Of a DNA stretch of 27,023 nucleotides, positions 7,694-14,391 are shown one piece after another. Position 1 is the stretch's first letter. Each line of letters starts with the position of its first letter. The stretch lies in contig JBMOMT010000012.1 in NCBI GenBank assembly GCA_049324835.1, positions 1 through 27,023 on the forward strand. The letters are read 5' to 3'. Position numbers and translations under genes: made by a program. The notes below the pieces were generated by a model. That model was not told the DNA's origin. It saw nothing but the letters and a program-made list of their open reading frames with translations, and did not search any database. Origin of the DNA: JBMOMT01 sp049324835 (GTDB lineage Bacteria; Chloroflexota; Anaerolineae; CAYNKW01).

Positions 7694-8611
7694 TCAGCGG
7701 AGCACAGCGATGAGCAGCGTCAGCGTGAGTGGGCTCAACACGGTCGATAGGAACACCACGCCGGTGACGAATTCCGGCAGCACGTCGAATTCCATGGCCA
7801 GGATGACCGACGTCACGGCGGTGGGCATGCTGGCCTCCAACACACTGGCGCGATAGGTATCGCCAGACAGGCCCATCAGAGCGGCCAGCGCCAATCCCAA
7901 CAACGGGGCGATCACCAGGCGCAAAAAGGTGGCCACAGAGATCTGCCACACATCGTGGCCCCAGGTGTTGCGTCCGAGCTGCACGCCCAACAGCAGCAGC
8001 ATCACCGGCACGGCCGCCCGGCCCACCGTCTCCAGGCCGCGGAACCAGGATGTGTCGGTCACGGGCCAGGGCAGGGCGCGGGCCAAAAAAGCCAGCCCCA
8101 CGGCATAAACCATGGGCGACTTGAAGACGTTGATCAGCGCTGTTTTTAAATCGGCGCGACCGCGCGAGGCCAGGAAAATGCCGGCGGTATTGAGCAACAC
8201 CGAGCTGCAAACGAAATAGATGAGCGCCCGCGCCAGCGCCTCTTCGCCAAAGGCAAACAGGTTCACCGAAAGGCCAAAATTGCCGGCGTTGACAAAAAGA
8301 ACCGAGAGCAAAAACGCGCTCTCTTGCCGGCGGTCGAGGCGGTTTGCCCGCCCCACCAGCCACGAAATGACCAGCAGAGCCAGCGTGAGCAGCACCTGGA
8401 ACACCACGATGCCGCCTACCTCTGCCCCACTGACCGACGATTTACTGAGTGACGTAAAGATCAGGCACGGCCCCAGCACGTAAAAACTGACGCGCGAAAG
8501 TGTTTTGATCTCCAGGTGAAACTTGCGGTCCAGGACGAAACCCAGTCCCACGGCGATAAAGACCGGCAAGATATTTTCGACAAAAATGGCGAGCAGAATG
8601 TCCACGGGCAA
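7694..8611 (-). CDS. AEC (auxin efflux carrier) family transporter
   Basis: 305 aa with about ten hydrophobic helices in two halves. Family features are the N-terminal LPVFIAVGLGFVLDRK, NAGNFGLSV in the middle, and the C-terminal SMPTAVTSVILAMEF. AEC proteins are secondary transporters exporting small organic acids or amino acids; the substrate cannot be read from sequence. The first codon is TTG at 8611; GTG at 8605 is an equally plausible start, and the ribosome binding site (AGAAGAA) is weak. The TTG start lies 5 nt after the HEAT-protein stop, so expression is probably translationally linked. Confidence 0.9.
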   Translation of the reverse strand: MPVDILLAIFVENILPVFIAVGLGFVLDRKFHLEIKTLSRVSFYVLGPCLIFTSLSKSSVSGAEVGGIVVFQVLLTLALLVISWLVGRANRLDRRQESAFLLSVLFVNAGNFGLSVNLFAFGEEALARALIYFVCSSVLLNTAGIFLASRGRADLKTALINVFKSPMVYAVGLAFLARALPWPVTDTSWFRGLETVGRAAVPVMLLLLGVQLGRNTWGHDVWQISVATFLRLVIAPLLGLALAALMGLSGDTYRASVLEASMPTAVTSVILAMEFDVLPEFVTGVVFLSTVLSPLTLTLLIAVLR

Positions 8612-8616
8612 GGTTT

Positions 8617-9672
8617 CTACGGTTCTTCTTGATCGTCCGTTTCGTCGGGATACGAGATGTCGTCGTTGCCGAGCACGCCGCTGATCCAGTCTTCACCCCA
8701 ACTGGCAGTGGGCAATTCGCTATCGACGGGGTAATCGTACAGGGGAAACTGCATCACGCCGGCTGCCAGAGCCAGATCGCTCAGGGCGTCTTCTACGGCC
8801 TCGCGCAGGGTTTCTTCCAACAGGTCGAGTGAGTCGAGGAATTCTTCCAGGATCTGCCTGGCCTGTTGGCCGCCGATCTGCCCCAACGCCCAGATGCTGG
8901 CCTCTTGAACCTCTCGATCCTCTTCTTGCAGCAGCAACGCCAGGCGTGGGATGGCCGATTCGAGCGCGATCTCGCCGCAGGCGCGCGCCGCCTCGTAACG
9001 GCACTCGGCATCGTGGCTGCGTAACTCATCCAGTAACAACGGTTCCCACTGCGGGTCGAGACTGCGCCCCATGGCGAAAATGCTCGAAACACGCATGCGA
9101 CGATCCGGGTCGTAATAGGCGCTCTCGATGATGCCGGGCAATTCGGGGCGCTCGGAGGCGGCCAGCGCCTCCACCGCCCGTCGACGCACCTCGATGCCCT
9201 GGCTGGCAGAATGGTACAACGCCAGCAGCGTTTCTTCGGCGGCCTGGCGGCTCTGGGCGGAAAGGTGGCCCAACTCGGCCAGCAATACAAAACGCCCCAG
9301 GGCGGTCACGGCGGCCGCCCGCGCCGTCTCGAACGGGTCGTGTTGCGCCATGTCGAGCAGCCGCTCGAATAACTCGGGCGATTCACTCTCCCATAGACCC
9401 TCTACACACAACGCACGCACCTCGCCGTCATCGTCGTTCAGGCAAGCGCCAAAGGCGGTGGTGAAATCTACTTCCAGATTAGATTCGGTGATTTCGATCA
9501 AAAAGCCCAGGATTTGCCGCCGTCGTTCCACCGGGATTTTGGCCCAGGTCTGGCGAAACTGGGCCAGCCGCTCGCCCGCGAGATCGGAAAGGTGATAGAG
9601 TTGCGACACCGCCAGTGGCTGGCCGGTGTCGGCCAGGAGGTGCATCAGTTGACCGATGTTTGTCGTTTTCAT
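8617..9672 (-). CDS. HEAT-repeat protein
   Basis: 351 aa, acidic and almost wholly helical. Consecutive helix pairs of about 30-35 residues with HEAT/PBS-lyase-type signatures can be followed from about residue 75 to 290, for example ARAAAVTALGRFV, RRRAVEALAAS, CRYEAARACGEIA and VQEASIWALGQIG. The C-terminal tail is Asp/Glu-rich (DETDDQEEP). HEAT scaffolds mediate protein-protein contacts; no catalytic motif is visible, so this is a scaffold or regulator of unknown partner. It is the first gene after the promoter at 9707-9735 and leads an eight-gene operon. Confidence 0.9.
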   Translation of the reverse strand: MKTTNIGQLMHLLADTGQPLAVSQLYHLSDLAGERLAQFRQTWAKIPVERRRQILGFLIEITESNLEVDFTTAFGACLNDDDGEVRALCVEGLWESESPELFERLLDMAQHDPFETARAAAVTALGRFVLLAELGHLSAQSRQAAEETLLALYHSASQGIEVRRRAVEALAASERPELPGIIESAYYDPDRRMRVSSIFAMGRSLDPQWEPLLLDELRSHDAECRYEAARACGEIALESAIPRLALLLQEEDREVQEASIWALGQIGGQQARQILEEFLDSLDLLEETLREAVEDALSDLALAAGVMQFPLYDYPVDSELPTASWGEDWISGVLGNDDISYPDETDDQEEP

Positions 9673-9706
9673 GACTTGTCCTGTCTCAAGTTTTCAGAGC
9701 AAGGCT

Positions 9707-9735
9707 ATTTTAGCACATCCTCATGGGTTGGTCAA
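9707..9735 (-). promoter_or_regulatory. Sigma-70-type promoter of the HEAT-to-aldo/keto-reductase operon
   Basis: TTGACC (9735-9730) and TAAAAT (9712-9707) on the minus strand are spaced by 17 bp. The -10 lies 35 nt before the HEAT gene start. It sits just downstream of the AOR operon terminator, so the two units are insulated. Confidence 0.75.
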
Positions 9736-9751
9736 TCGCTCGTCTGGCGTG

Positions 9752-9788
9752 AAAAGAGCCGGAGCAAAGTCAACCCTGCTCCGGCTCT
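9752..9788 (-). terminator. Rho-independent terminator of the AOR-MoaD operon
   Basis: On the minus strand an 11-bp perfect GC-rich stem (9788-9778 with 9765-9755, AGAGCCGGAGC and complement) has a 12-nt loop and runs directly into TTTTC. It lies 25 nt after the end of the MoaD-like gene. Confidence 0.9.
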
Positions 9789-9812
9789 GGCAGCGCGCAG
9801 TCCGATCTGGCC

Positions 9813-10013
9813 TCAGCCGCCGGCTGTCATGTGCAGCACCCTGACCGCTGCGCCGTCGGGGATCGTTTGGGTGTCGTACTCGTCTCTGGGCACCAGCACA
9901 CCCTCGACAGAGACGATGAGCAGCGGATAGCTGAACTTGAGGCGCGCCAGCAGCCGTGTCACCGTCATGCCCTCTTCCCATTCGACCTCAAACTTGCCGT
10001 TGACGTGGATCAT
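9813..10013 (-). CDS. MoaD/ThiS-like sulfur carrier protein
   Basis: 66 aa with the ubiquitin-like beta-grasp layout of ThiS/MoaD and a C-terminal Gly-Gly (HMTAGG), the tail that is adenylated and thiocarboxylated. The start overlaps the AOR stop as ATGA, so the two are made together. MoaD carries sulfur into molybdopterin, and MoaD-like genes next to tungsten AOR genes are a recurring arrangement in anaerobes. I infer a role in the pyranopterin cofactor of the neighbouring enzyme. No moaE, moeB or other cofactor gene is in the window, so a ThiS-type role in thiamin synthesis cannot be excluded from sequence alone. Confidence 0.88.
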   Translation of the reverse strand: MIHVNGKFEVEWEEGMTVTRLLARLKFSYPLLIVSVEGVLVPRDEYDTQTIPDGAAVRVLHMTAGG

Positions 10014-12181
10014 GGTTCCTGGTAGGGTTTGACCACCTCGATCACCTGGTCAAAGTCGATGCCCAACTGGCGCAGTTTTTCCACCGTCGGCACACCGTCG
10101 CGCGTCCAGCCGCGCCGTTTGTAGACGGCGTCGGTCAGCTTTTCGTACTGCGCCTCTCGATGGGCCCGCAGGGCGGCCATCTTTTGCTCTGTGCTCTTGC
10201 CGTCGGGATCAAAACCAACGATCTCACGCAGTTGCCGGTCGTATCGCTCGGCGCGAGATTCGTATTCCTCCACCGTGACCGGCCCCATGCTGCGGTAAGG
10301 AATGGCATCGTTGAAGCGGCGGCCATAGCCCATACGAATGTTGAACACCCGCTGGTAATTGTACATCCGCTCCGATTGCAGGATAATGTGCTCTTGGGTC
10401 AAATCTCGCCCGGTGACCGCGCGAAAGAAATCGACATAGTTTTGTACGTGTTCGGGGATCTTGGCCGGTTCGTCGGTCAGGGCGTTGTCCTCCGGCACCA
10501 CATCGTTCCAGATGATCTTACACAGCCCGTTGAGACCGAACCAGGTGCGCCACATGGGGAAATAGTGCAGCGCCTCGGCCTTGTCCTCAAAGGTGGGGAT
10601 CTGGTTGTTGACCTGGTCCATAAAGATGAGCCAGGCCTCGTCGTGTTGTGGGCCTTTGAGCGTCAGGCCATAGCCGCCCTGCATGGCCAGCGATTCTTTG
10701 GTGACATATTCCGAGTATTCCAGCCCCTTACTTTCCATGCCGATGTCTTGCAGGAACTGGGGGTCGGCGCCATACTCACGGGCAAATATCTCCTTCATGC
10801 GGCGGATGCCCTGGCCAAAAATTTTACCAAAGCCCTCGCCGCGGGCTGTCTGGTGCAGCAGCTCCATGGCTGCCTCGGCATTACGGAAGGTGAGCTCCAG
10901 GCCGCCGGTGATCTGGCGGTCGAGAATGCCCGCCTCGTAACATTCCATCACAAAGGCCATGCCCGTGCCGAAAGAGATGGTATCCAGGCCATAGGTGTCG
11001 CAGTAAAAGTTGAACTCGGCCACCCAATGCGGATCGAACACGCCCAGGTTGGAGCCACAGCCGGCGATGGTCTCGTATTCCGGGCCGTCCACACCCACCA
11101 CCTGGCCCTTGTAAGGGCCGGTGCGCAGGGTGAGGCCCTCGATAGCTTTGGCGCAGGCCATGGTGCAGCCATACCAGCAGCCATCGGCCACGCCGGCCGG
11201 TTTGTAAAGCTCGCGGAACACCCCAGCCGAGATCTTGTGCGCCTCCGGGTGCGCGCCATATTTAAAATTGTGGGTGGGCAGCAGGTCGTAATCGTTCATG
11301 ATCGATACCAGGTGCGCCGTGCCCACGCCGGCCATGTCGTTCTGAACCGGGTCCAGGCGGCGCATCTCGTCGTTGACCCGGCGCCCCACCTGGCTGAGAA
11401 GCTGAGGATCGGCCGGCTTGTTCAGCCTGGCGTTCATATCACTGAATTTGACCACCAGGGCCTTGATCTTTTTATCGCGAAACACCGTTCCCAGCCCGCC
11501 GCGCCCGGCCTGTTTGTAGCGCATGCGGCCGCGCCGCGAATCGAACCAGCTAAAATTCAGGCAGCCAAACAGGGAATGATCCGCACCCGTGCCGGCGGAA
11601 ACAGTCGAGACGGCGCGTTTGCCTTTTTCGTCGTCGGCATACATCCCGGCCATCTGCTCGCCGATGAGGTAGGTGTCCACCGCTTCGTGGGGCGCTTCTT
11701 CGATGGTCACGCGGCCATTGTCGCCATCGACAAAGACAATGACGTCTGTTTTCGCCTTGCCCTGCACCGCAATGGCATCCCAGCCGGAGAACTTGAGCAG
11801 TGGGCCATAGTAGCCGCCCACGTTGCTGTCCATCACGCTGTCGGTGAGCGGCGAGAGGCTCACCACCAGCGATTTGCCCGCCCCCGGATAACCGGTGGTG
11901 CCGCCCAACGGTCCGGAGGAGATGACCAGCGCGTTCTCTGGATCGTCCCATTTGGTTTGCGGCGTCACGGCGTCCCACAACAGCTTGAGGCCAAAACCCC
12001 GGCCGCCGATGAACACCTCTTTCATTTGCTGGGTCACCGGTTTGCTGGTGATGGTGTTGGTGGTCAGATCGACGCACAATGTCCGTCCGGCATAACCCCG
12101 ATCCAACTCTACGGGTTGGTATGTCAATTCGGCCAGCACCTTGTGCGCTTTTTTGATGGCCTGAGCGTCCCAATGAATCAT
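10010..12181 (-). CDS. Aldehyde:ferredoxin oxidoreductase family protein (tungsten/molybdenum pyranopterin enzyme)
   Basis: 723 aa, longer than the archetypal AOR of about 605 aa. The family oxidises aldehydes to acids, or runs in reverse, with ferredoxin, using a tungsten bis-pyranopterin and one [4Fe-4S]. The N-terminal domain is recognisable (RTLCVDL, IGGRGFGLKLL, ISSGPLGGTTGYPGAGK, GRGGLG). Cluster ligands appear as C335, C339, C343 and C554 (GLCKIIW). GPEYETIAG and DTYGLDTISFG in the catalytic core are typical. The first two cysteines are separated by three residues rather than the usual two. The start has a near-perfect GGAGGTGATC ribosome binding site. It is co-transcribed with the MoaD-like gene and preceded by a structured leader. 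Substrate unknown. Confidence 0.93.
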   Translation of the reverse strand: MIHWDAQAIKKAHKVLAELTYQPVELDRGYAGRTLCVDLTTNTITSKPVTQQMKEVFIGGRGFGLKLLWDAVTPQTKWDDPENALVISSGPLGGTTGYPGAGKSLVVSLSPLTDSVMDSNVGGYYGPLLKFSGWDAIAVQGKAKTDVIVFVDGDNGRVTIEEAPHEAVDTYLIGEQMAGMYADDEKGKRAVSTVSAGTGADHSLFGCLNFSWFDSRRGRMRYKQAGRGGLGTVFRDKKIKALVVKFSDMNARLNKPADPQLLSQVGRRVNDEMRRLDPVQNDMAGVGTAHLVSIMNDYDLLPTHNFKYGAHPEAHKISAGVFRELYKPAGVADGCWYGCTMACAKAIEGLTLRTGPYKGQVVGVDGPEYETIAGCGSNLGVFDPHWVAEFNFYCDTYGLDTISFGTGMAFVMECYEAGILDRQITGGLELTFRNAEAAMELLHQTARGEGFGKIFGQGIRRMKEIFAREYGADPQFLQDIGMESKGLEYSEYVTKESLAMQGGYGLTLKGPQHDEAWLIFMDQVNNQIPTFEDKAEALHYFPMWRTWFGLNGLCKIIWNDVVPEDNALTDEPAKIPEHVQNYVDFFRAVTGRDLTQEHIILQSERMYNYQRVFNIRMGYGRRFNDAIPYRSMGPVTVEEYESRAERYDRQLREIVGFDPDGKSTEQKMAALRAHREAQYEKLTDAVYKRRGWTRDGVPTVEKLRQLGIDFDQVIEVVKPYQEP

Positions 12182-12306
12182 GTGATCACCTCCCTGTTTC
12201 TGTCCAACCTATCGAAACCGAACGACCGCCGGGAGCGGCGGTCGCCAGATCATAACGCTCCGCCCAATCTCCCACGATTGGGTGCTGCTCCAACACACGG
12301 AGCGAC
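12182..12306 (-). promoter_or_regulatory. Structured 5' leader of the AOR mRNA, candidate riboswitch or translational switch
   Basis: The expected transcript begins near 12306-12304. Read on the minus strand, CGCTCCG (12304-12298) pairs perfectly with CGGAGCG (12262-12256). That stem encloses a second 7-bp hairpin CCCAATC/GATTGGG (12282-12276 with 12269-12263). Next comes a 9-bp hairpin CGACCGCCG/CGGCGGTCG (12244-12236 with 12231-12223) with loop CTCC. The same CGGAGCG can instead pair with CGCTCC at 12237-12232, so the two pairings exclude one another. CTCCC in and beside that loop is complementary to GGGAG of the ribosome binding site. There is no clear U-tract, so control of translation is more likely than termination. 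I do not recognise a known riboswitch class. Confidence 0.55.
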
Positions 12307-12310
12307 TTTT

Positions 12311-12339
12311 ATTATACGGCATCTGGCAGAAAAGCGCAA
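12311..12339 (-). promoter_or_regulatory. Sigma-70-type promoter of the AOR operon
   Basis: TTGCGC (12339-12334) and TATAAT (12316-12311) on the minus strand are spaced by 17 bp. The consensus -10 predicts a start at about 12306-12304, giving a leader of about 125 nt. Confidence 0.85.
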
Positions 12340-12390
12340 TCGGTCGTTGTGATGTGGGGCGCATTTCGGTTTGGGGCCGAGTTTTCATCA

Positions 12391-12477
12391 TCCCGCAGGT
12401 TTTTGGTGCACAAAAGTCGTTTCCTCCCGTTCCGCGACTCTGCTTGGATGCAACTCGCCCCGACTGAACCTGCGGGA
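12391..12477. repeat. Inverted-repeat element between MATE and AOR genes
   Basis: Exact 11-bp arms TCCCGCAGGTT (12391-12401) and AACCTGCGGGA (12467-12477) flank 65 bp without an open reading frame. This occupies most of the non-coding gap 12340-12522 upstream of the AOR promoter. It has the size and form of a small dispersed intergenic element. No U-tract follows, so a terminator for the MATE gene is unlikely. No second copy is present in this window. Confidence 0.5.
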
Positions 12478-12522
12478 GGATAGACTGCCCCAAAAGTGGA
12501 ATACACCCTTTGCGGTATGTCC

Positions 12523-13941
12523 TCAGACTTTGATCTGTTTCCAGTGACCGCTGCGAAAGCGCAGGAAAAAAATAGTCCCGCGACAGGCCAGGTCTGTGGC
12601 CATGCCCAGCCACGCGCCGGTGAGTCCCATGCCCAGGTGGAGGCCCAACAACAACGCCGCCGGCACACGGATAGTCCAGATAGTGCCGCCGGTGATGTAC
12701 ATGGGAAAGCGGGTGTCGCCTGCGCCGCGCAGGTTGCCGGCAAAAACCATCGACCCGGCCAGGAGGGGTTGCACAAAACCCACGATGCGTAATGGCACCA
12801 CCGCCATCCGGATGACGTCCGGGTCATCGGTAAAGAGACTGATGAGTGGCCGGGGAAAAAAGATAAAGATCAAACCCATCACCGTCATCAGGGTTAGGGC
12901 CAGTTGAAAGGTGATGTAGCCGCTCCTCTCGGCGCGTTTGGGGTCACGCGCGCCCAGGCCCTGGCCCACCAGGGTGGTGCCGGCCACGGCGAAACCAAAG
13001 CCGGGCATGAAGGAGAACGATTCGGCGCGCAGGGCCACGGTGTGAGCGGCCACGGCCACCGTGCCCAGGCCGGCGATCACACGCACAAAAGCCATCATGC
13101 CGAAACGCATGGTCATCTGTTCCACCCCCGCGGGCAGGCCCACCCGCAGCACGCGCCGGATCAGCGCCAGGTCTAGCCGCCAGCCGCGCAGGTCTAGTTT
13201 GAGGCCCGAACGACCTCGGAGCAAAATGGTGATCACCAGCAACCCGCCGGCAGCGCGACCCACCGCCGCGCCCAACGCCGAACCGGCCACACCCAGTTTG
13301 GGCAGCCCGAACGGGCCGTTGATGGCCGTCCAGGCCACGGTGATATTTAGCACGTTGACCACCGCCATGACCATCATCGTGGTGCGTGTATCGCCTGCGC
13401 CGCGCAGACAGGCATTACCCACGAACATCAGCGCCGACAGGCCAAAGATGCTGCCGGCGACGCGCAAATAGACCACCCCTTGTTCTAACGCCTCCGGTTC
13501 GGCGCCCATCAGGGCCACTGCTGGCCGGGCCAGCGGCAGGGCCAGGGCTGTGGTCGTCAACCCGATGGCCAATCCAACCAGCATCGACTGGCGCACGGTG
13601 CGGTTGGCCGTGGCCCAGTCGCCGGCGCCAACCGAACGGGCCACCAGCGCCGTGGCGCCGGTCGAGACGGCGGCAAAGAGCGTCACGGCCATAAAGGTCC
13701 ACTGAGTGGCCAGGCTCACTGCTGCCAGGGCCGACGCTCCCAGATGGCCCACCAGCATGGTGTCGACGATGCTGACGGTCATGCTCAACAGTTGTTCGCC
13801 GGTGGCAGGCAGGGCCAGCCGCAGCACCTCCCGACGCAGAGCGCCTTCACTGACGGCTCGTTGCCTGCGTGTCTCGTTCATCTGACTGACCCGCTGTCTG
13901 GCGCTGACCACGAGATGGGCCAGGCGGCTGTCGATGCGCAT
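12523..13941 (-). CDS. MATE family efflux transporter
   Basis: 472 aa with about twelve hydrophobic helices in two homologous halves. Family signatures are present in both: VDTMLVGHLGASALAAVSL near the N-terminus and CLRGAGDTRTTM at the end of the first half, repeated as NLRGAGDTRFPMY in the second. MATE proteins export cationic drugs or metabolites against Na+ or H+. The start at 13941 has AGGAGAG upstream. It is the last gene of the minus-strand run that begins with mtnA, 80 nt after a small unknown gene. The cargo cannot be deduced; export of a product of the upstream genes is only speculation. Confidence 0.94.
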   Translation of the reverse strand: MRIDSRLAHLVVSARQRVSQMNETRRQRAVSEGALRREVLRLALPATGEQLLSMTVSIVDTMLVGHLGASALAAVSLATQWTFMAVTLFAAVSTGATALVARSVGAGDWATANRTVRQSMLVGLAIGLTTTALALPLARPAVALMGAEPEALEQGVVYLRVAGSIFGLSALMFVGNACLRGAGDTRTTMMVMAVVNVLNITVAWTAINGPFGLPKLGVAGSALGAAVGRAAGGLLVITILLRGRSGLKLDLRGWRLDLALIRRVLRVGLPAGVEQMTMRFGMMAFVRVIAGLGTVAVAAHTVALRAESFSFMPGFGFAVAGTTLVGQGLGARDPKRAERSGYITFQLALTLMTVMGLIFIFFPRPLISLFTDDPDVIRMAVVPLRIVGFVQPLLAGSMVFAGNLRGAGDTRFPMYITGGTIWTIRVPAALLLGLHLGMGLTGAWLGMATDLACRGTIFFLRFRSGHWKQIKV

Positions 13942-14021
13942 CTATACTCTCCTAATCCGGCCAGGCTGGAACGAAAAAGCTCGACATAAAGGGTGAACTC
14001 GCCCGGCGTGTCGGTGTACGG

Positions 14022-14267
14022 TTACGGCTCGGTGAGCGATTGAAATCCCAGCGTTAACTGGCGTCGACGGCCTTGAGGGTCTTGCCCCACGATCACGACG
14101 CGGTCCACCAGGTGCCGCACCGGTGGTCCCAGGCAGAACGCCAGTAGCTCGTCGAGGCAAGAGAACGCCAGACGGCGCTCTACGAGTCGGTGATCCTGAT
14201 CCCAGTGATGGTAGACCACCTCTCCACTGACAAAACGAACGGCATGGGCATCCGGGTTGGTTGTCAT
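14022..14267 (-). CDS. Small protein of unknown function
   Basis: 81 aa, unrecognised. The start has GGAG 7 nt upstream and the composition is that of a real cytoplasmic protein: a beta-type N-terminus (HAVRFVSGEVVYHHWD), a central hydrophobic stretch (LDELLAFCLGPPVRHLVDRVVIVG) and a polar C-terminus. No metal or nucleotide motif is visible, and it is clearly not a ferredoxin, so it is not the HgcB partner expected next to an HgcA gene. It sits 124 nt after the methyltransferase/HgcA-like fusion and 80 nt before the MATE gene on the same strand. A TACAAT lies upstream without a convincing -35. Confidence 0.65.
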   Translation of the reverse strand: MTTNPDAHAVRFVSGEVVYHHWDQDHRLVERRLAFSCLDELLAFCLGPPVRHLVDRVVIVGQDPQGRRRQLTLGFQSLTEP

Positions 14268-14391
14268 GACCGGCTCCGTGTGTCAGGCCTTTTGGGCCGC
14301 AGTTGGGCGGCTTGGGTGGGACATTGTAGCTGGCCTGCGCGTGTTTCCGAAAAGATCGGATGGCGTCCATCGTGGCGGTGTGAGAACCCTT

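Noticed and set aside
7671..8363. 5' extension of the secreted peptidase frame
   Set aside because: It overlaps the AEC permease in another frame and would bury the signal peptide found at GTG 7670.
12223..12244. 9-bp GC-rich hairpin in the AOR leader as an intrinsic terminator
   Set aside because: The stem is strong, but it is followed by TTCGGTTTCG rather than a run of T, so termination is unlikely.
10160..12352. 730-codon open frame on the plus strand
   Set aside because: It lies exactly antisense to the AOR gene, has no family features, is rich in His/Gly/Gln as reverse-strand translations of GC-rich genes are, and lacks a ribosome binding site.
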